64,000 nt of DNA from Bdellovibrionales bacterium CG12_big_fil_rev_8_21_14_0_65_38_15 (GTDB lineage Bacteria; Bdellovibrionota; Bacteriovoracia; Bacteriovoracales; Bacteriovoracaceae): contig PCUW01000003.1 of NCBI GenBank assembly GCA_002787775.1, positions 1,663 to 65,662 of the forward strand, read 5' to 3'. The translations under genes were made by a program, and so were the position numbers. The notes under the pieces are model-generated. The model made no database searches, had not been told where the DNA came from, and saw only the letters and a program-made list of their open reading frames with translations. Shown here one piece after another: positions 44,798 to 52,153 of this stretch; position 1 is the stretch's first letter; every line of letters starts with the position of its first letter.

Positions 44798-45606
44798 TGA
44801 CCTGCCTGCTTATTTTGCTCTGAAAAATAAGTTCTTGCTTCGGCAGCATCTTCACCAAGAACATCAAACAATCTTGTTGGTTTAATATTGATAATATCAT
44901 TATCATTGTTATTTCTTAACGATAAATCGACTCGTCTTCCACCAAATTTTAAGACATGGGTAAGCTTTTGAACTTGATATGGATCTAACTCCAACGTAAT
45001 AGTATTGTATTGAGTATATGTCGGAACTCGCATTGCTGTGATTTCTCTAGGTGTTTGAACACCATACAAAGGAAGATTATTCGTAATACTTCTTCCAGTT
45101 GAAAGTACGTAAACGTTTTGCAAGATCGTCATGATTTTTTGAAAGTCTTTTCGGCCTGAAGAGAAATCTACCGCACTAATAATATCAACTCTGTCTCCAG
45201 GCTTAATAAGTCTTGAAACTGCAGATTCATCTGTAATATTCATAGCAAAGGCGCGCTTACCAGAACTGACCTGCCTTGATAATCCAGTTCCAGTTCCTGG
45301 ATATGTCACTCTGGGCTTTGAGATTTGCTCACCTTTTAATATAGGAACAGTTGCAACTGTATTTTCTAATTCATCAATTTTTCTAAAAGCTCCCGGCTGT
45401 ACAAAGCTTGAAGGAACACTTTGAACAGTAACCTTGGAGTCATCAATTAATTCAAGTTCTTTAATATCAACTTTCGCAACAACAACTGAAGCTGATGTTC
45501 CGTATTTTTGATTGATGACTGATTTTTCATCTTCGATATAGGTATAGACCATGAACATAGAAAACAATGAAATGATCAGGGCCAGAGTAAACGCGCGTGT
45601 ATTCAT
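44794..45606 (-). CDS. cpaB: Tad pilus assembly protein CpaB/RcpC
   Basis: The 270-residue protein has one N-terminal membrane helix followed by an SAF domain (VVVAKVDIKELELIDDSKV, then PILKGEQISKPRVTYPG) and the CpaB C-terminal domain with AMNITDESAVSRLIKPGDRVDII and YNTITLELDPYQVQKL. CpaB acts in the periplasm next to the secretin. It overlaps cpaC. A 95-base gap separates it from the pilin-like genes upstream, so a second promoter is possible there, though I see no strong match. Confidence 0.95.
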   Translation of the reverse strand: MNTRAFTLALIISLFSMFMVYTYIEDEKSVINQKYGTSASVVVAKVDIKELELIDDSKVTVQSVPSSFVQPGAFRKIDELENTVATVPILKGEQISKPRVTYPGTGTGLSRQVSSGKRAFAMNITDESAVSRLIKPGDRVDIISAVDFSSGRKDFQKIMTILQNVYVLSTGRSITNNLPLYGVQTPREITAMRVPTYTQYNTITLELDPYQVQKLTHVLKFGGRRVDLSLRNNNDNDIINIKPTRLFDVLGEDAAEARTYFSEQNKQAGQ

Positions 45607-45701
45607 ATCATTTGCCTTAATTATTAGAACTTTTTCTTATTCTAATTTTAGCAAATATAATGACTTACATTACCTAACCGGCAATAACATCCAGCTTAAG
45701 A

Positions 45702-46217
45702 TCACTGAGTAGAGCGCTGGCAAAGTGCATCTGCCGCTCGTTGCCAGTCTAATGTGTAGCTTACGGCCGAATTATCTTCTGCATTGGCCCAAGAACCGGT
45801 ACAAACACCAAAAGAAGTATAGACGCGTATAAATTGAGACTTCTTGTCATCAGGCTGAGGGGCATCGCACTCACCAGGCAAATCATTTCCTAAAAATCCC
45901 GGAACCTTAACACACGAGCCTGATGGCAATTGGCTTTCGTCTGGAACTGTTTTCGTACTCCATGAAAATGTATCTAAACTGATTGTTTTGATCGACTTTG
46001 ATTGAAACTCTCCTAAATAAGCCAAATTAGGCAAGTTTGTATCGTTTGCGGCGGTATAAAAATAATAGCTTCGAACTACTTTATTTTGATTAATCGAGTG
46101 ATTAATTGAATCTCCATAATCAAACAATGTTTTCATTAAAAACAAAAAAAGAGGTAAGAAAATGATTAACTCAAATATCGCCTGACCATTTTGATTTTTT
46201 ATTTTACTAGCAACCAT
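45702..46217 (-). CDS. TadE-like minor pilin protein
   Basis: The 171-residue protein begins MVASKIKNQNGQAIFELIIF, the Gly-Gln...Glu pattern of TadE/Flp-type prepilins cleaved after Gly, followed by one helix. The mature part has several Cys (SGSCVKV, GECDAP, GVCTGSW, ALCQRS). Start 46217 is used because it places the prepilin motif at the N terminus; the open frame to 46370 runs over the previous gene. It overlaps the upstream TadE-like gene by 11 bases. Confidence 0.85.
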   Translation of the reverse strand: MVASKIKNQNGQAIFELIIFLPLFLFLMKTLFDYGDSINHSINQNKVVRSYYFYTAANDTNLPNLAYLGEFQSKSIKTISLDTFSWSTKTVPDESQLPSGSCVKVPGFLGNDLPGECDAPQPDDKKSQFIRVYTSFGVCTGSWANAEDNSAVSYTLDWQRAADALCQRSTQ

Positions 46218-46725
46218 TATCTGCCAATGTAAATGCTTTTTCACATCTACCCGAAGTACCGCCTCTAGCAGCCTGACAAGTTTGTATAGAACATTCTTGT
46301 CGATCAGGCTCACGGCCCAGAAATGATTCTGACCTAAAATGCAATGTTTGACTGCCACCAAAGAGGCCAACAGAAGAAAATGATGTTTCCCAATCGAATG
46401 TTACGCCCGTCAAAATTGGCGCTCTTGTAATTCTTAATTTTGTATCATCGACAATAATATTTTGATTAAAAAATGTAACTTTTGTATCATTGAATATTGG
46501 CTCAGTGACAGATGAGAAAAGTCCTGCAGGATCAATGCCGCCACCAGAGTTTTCATAAGTTAAATATGCTCTACTAGCCATGTATGTTGCATAGTGAGCC
46601 ATATAACCACTGGTATAATTAAGAGCGACCTTTAAAGTATAAATGATTAAAAAAAAGGCGAAACTAAAACTAAAAATAAACTCAATTGTTGATTGGCCTT
46701 GGCAATTTTTAATAAGTCGATTCAT
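46207..46725 (-). CDS. TadE-like minor pilin protein
   Basis: The 172-residue protein opens MNRLIKNCQGQSTIEFIFSF, with a prepilin-type motif GQSTIEF and one helix, then a roughly 130-residue periplasmic region with four Cys near the end (RQECSIQTCQ, GRCEKA, NGC). TadE-like proteins are minor pilins needed for pilus production. Its ATG overlaps the stop of the small pilin gene by one base (TAATG). It is the first of two consecutive TadE-like genes. Confidence 0.87.
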   Translation of the reverse strand: MNRLIKNCQGQSTIEFIFSFSFAFFLIIYTLKVALNYTSGYMAHYATYMASRAYLTYENSGGGIDPAGLFSSVTEPIFNDTKVTFFNQNIIVDDTKLRITRAPILTGVTFDWETSFSSVGLFGGSQTLHFRSESFLGREPDRQECSIQTCQAARGGTSGRCEKAFTLADNGC

Positions 46726-47018
46726 TAAAGTCCACCGTATTCTGAAGTTGCCCCGGCAAATCTTGATTTTGAGTTCTTTGAATAGCTATCGTGTTGAGCT
46801 GCAGTACTAATATCTCTTTGACCTTCATCCGGATTTGCTCCTGCATGAGTGTGACGGTAGGAAAATTCCATTCTATCTTTCAAAATTTTAAAAAAGCTAG
46901 AATCTTCTCCCAATAATTTGCTAAATAAAGGGCTCTTGAACACTACAGATATCAAAAGCATAACGACAGCAAGCAATAAGACATATTCAATTGTCGATTG
47001 GCCTCTTTGAAGTTTCAT
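46725..47018 (-). CDS. small Flp-type pilin-like protein with long tail
   Basis: The 97-residue protein begins MKLQRGQSTIEYVLLLAVVM, the classic GQ(S/T)xxEY prepilin signature cleaved after Gly, and one helix. The mature part, about 60 residues beyond the helix, is hydrophilic and His-rich, unlike the compact Flp pilin at 47817. Start 47018 is fixed by an ATGA overlap with the peptidase gene; the longer frame to 47192 has no support. Confidence 0.85.
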   Translation of the reverse strand: MKLQRGQSTIEYVLLLAVVMLLISVVFKSPLFSKLLGEDSSFFKILKDRMEFSYRHTHAGANPDEGQRDISTAAQHDSYSKNSKSRFAGATSEYGGL

Positions 47019-47509
47019 TGGATACCAACTTGGAACAGAAACCAAAACCAAGAGAGCATTATAACCGGTGCATACGTAAAACGACTTCCCATTATTGTTT
47101 TGAATGATCCCACACCTGATACAAAGATTAATTTGAACTCTTCCCATTTTGATATTATTCGCCAAGATAGCAATATCAACCCAATACCACATGTTAACTC
47201 TAGAAGAAGCATAAGCATCAAGTCATGAAGACTCGAAGGAATTAAAAGAAAAAGAGAGAATAAATATTTTGAATCCCCTGCTCCCATTATATTAAGCTTA
47301 AACAATACAAAACCGACGATTATAAACATAACCGGAATAAACCATGTTGATAACTGATAAGTATAAGCCTCTGGAAGTATTAACGGAAACAAGAGGTATA
47401 AGACAAAATTAAAAATTGTCCAAAGATTAGAAATTTTAAGGGTTTTAAAATCGAACCAAGCCACAACGCAAATCTGCATACTAATATAAATAGCAACGAT
47501 GAGATTCAC
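47015..47509 (-). CDS. cpaA: Tad prepilin peptidase TadV/CpaA (A24 family)
   Basis: The 164-residue polytopic aspartic protease processes Flp and TadE-like prepilins. The two catalytic Asp residues are visible: one in WFDFKTLKISN near the N terminus, the other in the GxGD motif IMGAGDSKYLFSLF. It has about five helices. The gene overlaps both neighbours by four bases (ATGA), which places it firmly inside the pilin operon. Confidence 0.93.
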   Translation of the reverse strand: MNLIVAIYISMQICVVAWFDFKTLKISNLWTIFNFVLYLLFPLILPEAYTYQLSTWFIPVMFIIVGFVLFKLNIMGAGDSKYLFSLFLLIPSSLHDLMLMLLLELTCGIGLILLSWRIISKWEEFKLIFVSGVGSFKTIMGSRFTYAPVIMLSWFWFLFQVGIQ

Positions 47510-47739
47510 GGTTCACCAATATCATTATCAAAGTTTGAACTAGAAAAAAGACAAGTGTTTGGACAATTTCCAGTATTTAAAAAATGAGTAAGCGTATAGC
47601 TTAATCCCTGAACTCTTCTTCCAATAGCTGTTGAGAATGTGTTGATAAAACTTACGAGAATAGACATCGTGAATACAAGAATAAAGATGTATTCAATTGC
47701 TGCTTGACCTTTTTGATTACTTTTTAAAAATAACGACAT
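47506..47739 (-). CDS. small Flp-type pilin-like protein
   Basis: The 77-residue protein starts MSLFLKSNQKGQAAIEYIFI, with prepilin motif GQAAIEY after a short basic leader and one helix. Its tail has two Cys close together (GNCPNTCLFSSS) and an acidic end. It differs from the main Flp pilin in length and in the Cys pair, so it is a minor pilin candidate. It overlaps the peptidase gene downstream by four bases. It lies 77 bases after the Flp gene, beyond a strong hairpin. Confidence 0.85.
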   Translation of the reverse strand: MSLFLKSNQKGQAAIEYIFILVFTMSILVSFINTFSTAIGRRVQGLSYTLTHFLNTGNCPNTCLFSSSNFDNDIGEP

Positions 47740-47795
47740 AATAGCAGTTTAGCATAACTGCTTTTATTGCAAAGACTGGAGAAAACTAGCACTAA

Positions 47796-47830
47796 CAGAG
47801 ATTCAATAATAATAGACTATTGAATCTCTG
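47796..47830 (-). other. 13-bp perfect hairpin overlapping the flp stop codon
   Basis: CAGAGATTCAATA and TATTGAATCTCTG are perfect inverted repeats of 13 bp separated by 9 bases. The arm nearest the pilin gene contains its last codons and TAG stop. There is no T run after it on the minus strand, so it is more likely an mRNA-stabilising or processing hairpin that sets a high pilin-to-machinery ratio than a terminator. Confidence 0.7.
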
Positions 47831-48011
47831 AATTGATTTTGCCCGCGAGATTATCACCGGCATCAAATACGCCACCAGCAATACCTTCCAGTCGAGTTAC
47901 AGCGATATTTTTAAATTTCATAACGATTAGAGCAACAACAGCTACTAACAAAATGTATTCTGTCGATGTCTGACCATTCTCATCTTTTAAGAATGCGATC
48001 ACGCTTTTCAT
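47817..48011 (-). CDS. flp: Flp-type major pilin
   Basis: The 64-residue protein has the standard Flp form: a short basic leader MKSVIAFLKDENG, cleavage after Gly, then QTSTEYILLVAVVALIVMKF, and a short amphipathic tail ending NSEIQ. Flp pilins polymerise into the thin Tad fibre. It is the first gene of the locus, with a candidate promoter about 90 bases upstream and a hairpin at its end, as expected for the most abundant product. Confidence 0.93.
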   Translation of the reverse strand: MKSVIAFLKDENGQTSTEYILLVAVVALIVMKFKNIAVTRLEGIAGGVFDAGDNLAGKINSEIQ

Positions 48012-48095
48012 GCTTCACTCCTAGTGTTCCACTCCCAACAACTATCGGAATATTTAACTCAATACCTTAGTCATTTGAGAGCTTCTTATGAAATT

Positions 48096-48123
48096 ATTTT
48101 AACACACCGCGGTGTCTGAGCAA
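48096..48123 (-). promoter_or_regulatory. Tad operon promoter with a palindromic operator in its spacer
   Basis: On the minus strand TTGCTC (48123-48118), a 16-base spacer and TAAAAT (48101-48096) form a promoter-like element. The spacer holds the perfect 12-bp palindrome ACACCGCGGTGT (48104-48115), which is GC-rich in an AT-rich gap. A repressor or activator bound there would control the pilus operon. The half GGTGTC recurs at 48160-48165, inside a CTTAC-N8-GTAAG repeat. Confidence 0.5.
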
Positions 48124-48221
48124 AATTAATCAGCATTGGCTGCAATTTCAGATACTTACGGTGTCAAGTAAGGATTTTTAGTGCCAACAAATTAATATCT
48201 TTTGTCTTAATACAGAAAGGA

Positions 48222-48227
48222 TATAAT
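48222..48227 (+). promoter_or_regulatory. -10 box of the 6S RNA gene
   Basis: A perfect TATAAT lies seven bases before the 5' end of the 6S RNA inferred from its closing stem. The -35 region is weak (T-rich, around 48199-48205). Confidence 0.6.
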
Positions 48228-48233
48228 GGATAT

Positions 48234-48412
48234 GAACCTTGGGGCGAATAAGTTGTTTCCGCCCTACAAGATTTTCTAAGGGCGCGGTCCCTGATCATGG
48301 TGAGCAAGCTCACGCTTTGAACTCAAAGCATAGTGAGAAGCCTAAAGTGGTTACTAATCGCATCCACCTGTCTAAAGACGGGCGGAACCTTAAATCCACC
48401 CCAAGGTTCTTC
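48234..48412 (+). ncRNA. ssrS: 6S RNA (RNA polymerase regulator)
   Basis: About 179 bases fold into the 6S RNA rod. The ends pair as AACCTTGGGG (48235-48244) with CCCCAAGGTT (48399-48408), ten perfect pairs, and an inner stem pairs TTCCGCCC (48257-48264) with GGGCGGAA (48380-48387). The central and apical part contains GGTCCCTGA, GGTGAGCAAGCTC and GAGAAGCCTAAA, which I recognise from the conserved region of E. coli 6S RNA (CAGTCCCCTGA, GGTGAGCATGCTC, GAGAAGCCTTAAA). 6S RNA mimics an open promoter and inhibits the housekeeping polymerase in stationary phase. A TATAAT box is correctly placed upstream. Confidence 0.88.
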
Positions 48413-48479
48413 TTTTTCTCAGTCAAGCATTTCACTCTCCAATATTGACAGCATCCTCCTAGTTACCGATCATTAAGGT

Positions 48480-49016
48480 ATGAATAATATCGAATCAATA
48501 AATAAAATAAGCACCAAATGGATTGAACATTTGGCCCTCGAAGAAATTAATATGGATGAGTCAGGTATTATCCATATGGATGATCATCTCAATCCGGGAG
48601 CTATGCTCGAAGAAGCTTCTATTGAATTCATGGATGCGGTAAGAGATAGATTCGAGTTTTATATTAATAAATTTAATCAATACCGTGGTGGCTCTAACGC
48701 TGGCGCAATTATTAAAACATTTAAAATTAGCAACACTGTTAATGATTTTATGATGTTTAGAAATTCTCTTCGTATGATTTTTGCCAGACGCTCTCACGAT
48801 GTTATCAGCATCGGTTTTCTTTCAAACGGTAAAGACTTATTTGCACCGAGACTTTCTGATAGCGATACCTATGGACAACAAGTTGGTGCTCATGAAATTC
48901 GTGCCAACGTTGGACCATTTAATAAAATCACATGGCGCTTTCAAGGTGAAATTGTTGAAGTTGATTCGCTTGTCAGACATTATTTAAGTGAATTTATCAG
49001 ACAGTCTGCTAGATAA
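48480..49016 (+). CDS. conserved-looking hypothetical protein
   Basis: The 178-residue soluble protein has no signal or membrane segment. It is acidic at the N terminus and ends with YLSEFIRQSAR. It contains FKISNTVNDFMMFRNSLRMIFA and a beta-rich second half with FAPRLSDSDTYGQQVGAHEI and KITWRFQGEIVEVDSLVRHYL. I do not recognise the family. The ribosome site (AAGG, one base before ATG) is poorly spaced, and an internal ATG at 48552 behind GAAGAAATTAAT is a possible alternative. It overlaps the convergent epimerase-like gene by 8 bases. Confidence 0.75.
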   Translation: MNNIESINKISTKWIEHLALEEINMDESGIIHMDDHLNPGAMLEEASIEFMDAVRDRFEFYINKFNQYRGGSNAGAIIKTFKISNTVNDFMMFRNSLRMIFARRSHDVISIGFLSNGKDLFAPRLSDSDTYGQQVGAHEIRANVGPFNKITWRFQGEIVEVDSLVRHYLSEFIRQSAR

Positions 49017-50013
49017 ACTTAATACCTTCGCCGCCACCCTGTGTTTTGTGGCTAGAATCCAAAGAACTTCCTTTTAGTTTTTTTAAAGTAAACTGCAAGG
49101 ACTCCTCAATCTTTGGCATATCAATATTTAGATAGCCTTCTATATTTGAAATATCTAATCTAAATGAAAGTTTGTCACCAGAGCCAGATCTCATTGAATT
49201 TTTACTAATTGGAAACATCCATTTCGATCTATTGATTAGATCTACTTGCGAATCGAACAATCGACAGTATTCTTTAGAAAACTCATAATGAGTCATAATA
49301 TCTTTAGAGCAAACTTGTAAAAGCCTATTTGATACATTTTTTTCAATACAAATTCTAAGAATCATTGCCAAGTAAGCTACGTCTAAAAAACCAACTTTAA
49401 CATTATCATCCATTGGTAAAGCCTGGCCTTCACTTAATCTTTTTTGCATCAATTCAAACCAAGTCGATTGGGAAGGATTAATGCCTCGACCATAAAGACG
49501 ACAGCATCTAAATACAAGATAGTTCAACGAGGTTTTTTGAATATAGAATTCAGCAGCTGCTTGAGTGCGACCATAAGTTGTAATGGCATCAGGAATATCC
49601 ATCTCTAGATAATTTTTATCCTCTCCACCAAAAACATATCCTGATGAAATATAACAAATCTGAGATTTATATCTCTGGCAGTATTCTGAAACATTGAACA
49701 ATCCAGAAGTATTAAGAGCGTCTGCGAAGCTTTCTCTCTTGGCACATTCAATAACAGAGGAAATACCGGCACAATAAATTGTTATATCTGGCCTAAAGGC
49801 ATACAAAACACTTTGGACTTCCTCTTTAACTAAAACATCACAAGGCACACAAACAATTCCATCAAGTGAAACTGGCGTATCGTGATAAGTTCCAATAACT
49901 TTGTAGTCGTGCTTAAAGTGTTCAGCCAGATTTGAGCCAATAAAAGAAGAAATTCCTACGATGAGAATTGTTCCTTTTTTAGTCTTTGGCTTAATCGTTA
50001 GTATATTACTCAC
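49009..50013 (-). CDS. NAD-dependent epimerase/RmlD-like SDR protein with altered active site
   Basis: The 334-residue Rossmann-fold protein opens TILIVGISSFIGSNLAEHF, a variant of the GxxGxxG motif, followed by YCAGISSVIECAKR and the Ser-containing YISSGYVFGGEDK, as in dTDP-4-dehydrorhamnose reductases. The catalytic YxxxK is YGRTQAAAEFYI, with Gln in place of Lys. The usual Lys lowers the Tyr pKa, so activity may be lost or changed. It lies between a convergent unknown gene and the flagellin terminator and is probably a single transcription unit. A regulatory role like that of MAT2B is one possibility, not shown. Confidence 0.82.
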   Translation of the reverse strand: MSNILTIKPKTKKGTILIVGISSFIGSNLAEHFKHDYKVIGTYHDTPVSLDGIVCVPCDVLVKEEVQSVLYAFRPDITIYCAGISSVIECAKRESFADALNTSGLFNVSEYCQRYKSQICYISSGYVFGGEDKNYLEMDIPDAITTYGRTQAAAEFYIQKTSLNYLVFRCCRLYGRGINPSQSTWFELMQKRLSEGQALPMDDNVKVGFLDVAYLAMILRICIEKNVSNRLLQVCSKDIMTHYEFSKEYCRLFDSQVDLINRSKWMFPISKNSMRSGSGDKLSFRLDISNIEGYLNIDMPKIEESLQFTLKKLKGSSLDSSHKTQGGGEGIKFI

Positions 50014-50062
50014 CCATCTATATTACAGCTTTAATGGGGAATTTGGGAGATGGGGAAAAAAT

Positions 50063-50100
50063 GCAAAAAAAGACCCGAGGATCATTCGATCCTGGGGTCT
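50063..50100 (-). terminator. Rho-independent terminator of the downstream flagellin gene
   Basis: On the minus strand AGACCCCAGGATC and GATCCTCGGGTCT form a long stem with one mismatch around a GAAT loop, followed by seven T. It lies 20 bases after the stop of the flagellin at 50121 and separates flagellin transcription from the epimerase-like gene. Confidence 0.92.
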
Positions 50101-50120
50101 CTATTTCGGAAATATTTAAT

Positions 50121-50954
50121 CTAGCCCAGTAACTTCAATGCAACATTTGGGAACTGATTCGACTGAGCGAGTACTGAAGCTCCAGCTTGAACAAGAATAT
50201 TGTTCTTTGTAAGCTCTGCAGTCTCTTTGGCGACGTCCACGTCACGGATTCGGGAATTAGCAGCACTAAGGTTTTCATCACTGATCGCAAGGTTGTTAAC
50301 CGTTGACGATAGTCGGTTTTGTACCGCACCCAAGCCTGCTCTAGTTCCGTTAATCTGTACGAGGGCATCATCCAATCGCTTAAGCGAAGTCTGTGCACCA
50401 AGTTTTGAAGCCACTGTGTCTTCACTGAGACCAAGTGACGCCAAAGTTGCGTCTGCTGCGGTTCCGTCGTAACGGAGCCTGTCCAAGATGGCATCATTAT
50501 TGATACCAATTTGGAACTCCAACAATCCACCTGTTCCATCGAGAAGCTTAACACCATTGAATTCTGATGAGCGTGAGATTCTATCGATTTCCTCTTTAAG
50601 ATTCTGGAATTCAATATCTGTAAATCCACGTTCAGTTTCTCCAACTGTGTCGGAAGCGGCTTGGACAGCGAGTTCTCTGAGTCGAATGACAATATTTGAA
50701 ATTTCACTCAGTCCTCCTTCTGCCGTTTGAATGAGAGAGATAGCATCATTGGCGTTCCTGCTAGCTTGTCTCATCCCCCGAATTTGTGCTTTCAAGTTTT
50801 CACTGATGGCTAAGCCTGCAGCGTCATCTCCAGCTCGGGTAATCCGCTCCCCCGAAGAGAGCTTTCTCAAGTTATCGTTTAAGTTTCTATTTGTTATTCC
50901 CAATGACCTTTGCGCTGATAGCGACGCGGTATTGGTATTAATTCTTAATCCCAT
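50121..50954 (-). CDS. fliC: flagellin (second of the tandem pair)
   Basis: The 277-residue flagellin has the conserved D0/D1 N terminus MGLRINTNTASLSAQRSLG, then LSSGERITRAGDDAAGLAIS and a conserved C terminus with RIRDVDVAKETAELTKNNIL and QAGASVLAQSNQFPNVALKLL. The central variable domain is very short, as in small flagellins. It follows GGAGGATAAA. It is 271 bases downstream of the first flagellin and probably separately expressed. A 5-codon ORF sits just upstream. Two flagellins suggest a filament of mixed composition. Confidence 0.97.
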   Translation of the reverse strand: MGLRINTNTASLSAQRSLGITNRNLNDNLRKLSSGERITRAGDDAAGLAISENLKAQIRGMRQASRNANDAISLIQTAEGGLSEISNIVIRLRELAVQAASDTVGETERGFTDIEFQNLKEEIDRISRSSEFNGVKLLDGTGGLLEFQIGINNDAILDRLRYDGTAADATLASLGLSEDTVASKLGAQTSLKRLDDALVQINGTRAGLGAVQNRLSSTVNNLAISDENLSAANSRIRDVDVAKETAELTKNNILVQAGASVLAQSNQFPNVALKLLG

Positions 50955-50955
50955 T

Positions 50956-50973
50956 TTATCCTCCGTCTAACAT
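50956..50973 (-). CDS. Five-codon upstream ORF before the flagellin gene
   Basis: ATG TTA GAC GGA GGA TAA (MLDGG) starts six bases after AGGAGG, a better ribosome site than the flagellin's own. The Gly-Gly codons are themselves the flagellin's ribosome site, and the stop is one base before the flagellin ATG. It may be a coupled leader peptide that feeds ribosomes to the flagellin. Could be chance. Confidence 0.35.
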   Translation of the reverse strand: MLDGG

Positions 50974-51225
50974 CTCTTACCTCCTGTAAGTATTCCTGAA
51001 CATCATGTTCGGAAAAGTTGTTTATATTAATTTTAAGTAACCTACGTTTTTAAATACACTGAGCCGATGGCGCTATTTCCGAGAGCGCATCTACTACATT
51101 GGGTGTATGACTTGGGGCACTTGCAGGTTAACCCTTTGTCTTAAACCACTATCCGTCTCTAAAAATCATATGTACTCCAATCGTTATTAATTCAGTTTCA
51201 GTTTCAACTCGTTATAAGCCTTAGC
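50974..51225. other. Intergenic region between the two flagellin genes
   Basis: This 252-base gap holds a hairpin ATAAGC/GCTTAT just after the first flagellin's stop, a perfect 13-base palindrome GAACATCATGTTC (50998-51010) and the upstream ribosome site for the five-codon ORF. I find no convincing sigma-28 or sigma-54 box for the second flagellin, so its promoter is unclear. Confidence 0.5.
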
Positions 51226-52074
51226 TTATCCTCGTGATGCTGATTGAATTAACGATAGGGCACTAGATGTTGAAGAGTTCGCCTGAGAAAGTACCGAAGT
51301 ACCAGCTTGCATCAGGATATTCGACTTAGTTAATGCTGCTGTTTCAGAAGCAATATCTGTATCGCGAATACGTGAGTTAGCGGCAGACAAGTTTTCAACA
51401 CTGACAGCAATATTATTCACTGTCGACTGAAGACGGTTTTGAAGTGCACCAAAGTCAGCTCTAATTCCAGAAACACTGATGATCGCTTGATCGATCGATG
51501 CTAATGAGTTTTGTGCTGAAATTTTGTCGGCAACACTTGCAAGGTTAAGACCTAGGGCAGCTACGTTAACGTCGGCACTTGAAGCATCGAATGTTAGACG
51601 GTCACTGATAGGGTCATTTCTTGTACCAATTTGGATATCAAAAACGGCACCAGTACCATTAAGAAGCGGTACACGGTTAAATTCTGTTGAGTTGGCAATA
51701 CGGTCAACTTCTGAAGTTAACTGTTCAAATTCAACGTTCAAGAATTTACGTTCTGTCGGCCCGATAGTATCAGAAGCCGCTTGCACTGCAAGCTCTCGTA
51801 GACGGATCATGATGTTGGAAACTTCCGACATCGCACCTTCTGCGATTTGTACTAATGAAATACCATCTTCGGCGTTTCGTTCTGCTTGACCTAGACCACG
51901 AATTTGAGCTTTCAGGTTTTCACTGATCGCTAATCCGGCCGCATCATCCCCAGCGCGATTAATACGCTGACCTGATGATAACTTCTCTAGTGTCTTGTCC
52001 ATGGAAAGCTTTGTCCCACGCAAATTCCTTTGCGCATTTAACGAAGCTACGTTTGTGTTAATACGAAGTCCCAT
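51226..52074 (-). CDS. fliC: flagellin (first of the tandem pair)
   Basis: The 282-residue flagellin resembles its neighbour, with N terminus MGLRINTNVASLNAQRNLRG, then LSSGQRINRAGDDAAGLAIS, and C-terminal RIRDTDIASETAALTKSNIL and QAGTSVLSQANSS. The variable region is minimal. It differs from the downstream copy at the C-terminal end (ALSLIQSASRG). ATG follows GGAGGATTGAG. A sigma-28-like promoter lies 80-107 bases upstream. Confidence 0.97.
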   Translation of the reverse strand: MGLRINTNVASLNAQRNLRGTKLSMDKTLEKLSSGQRINRAGDDAAGLAISENLKAQIRGLGQAERNAEDGISLVQIAEGAMSEVSNIMIRLRELAVQAASDTIGPTERKFLNVEFEQLTSEVDRIANSTEFNRVPLLNGTGAVFDIQIGTRNDPISDRLTFDASSADVNVAALGLNLASVADKISAQNSLASIDQAIISVSGIRADFGALQNRLQSTVNNIAVSVENLSAANSRIRDTDIASETAALTKSNILMQAGTSVLSQANSSTSSALSLIQSASRG

Positions 52075-52153
52075 CTCAATCCTCCTTGATTCGGGTTCTA
52101 GCGGAATCCTTCCCCTAGTGGCTCTCGCGTTATGCTTTGGCCCTTCAAGACAC

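Noticed and set aside
48239-48448. 69-codon plus-strand open frame
   Set aside because: It lies almost wholly inside the 6S RNA, whose paired ends and motifs explain the sequence; it has no ribosome site.
50135-50970. Open frames in other phases and on the opposite strand of the flagellin genes
   Set aside because: They are shadows of a highly biased flagellin sequence, without ribosome sites or recognisable products. The same applies to 51524-51889.
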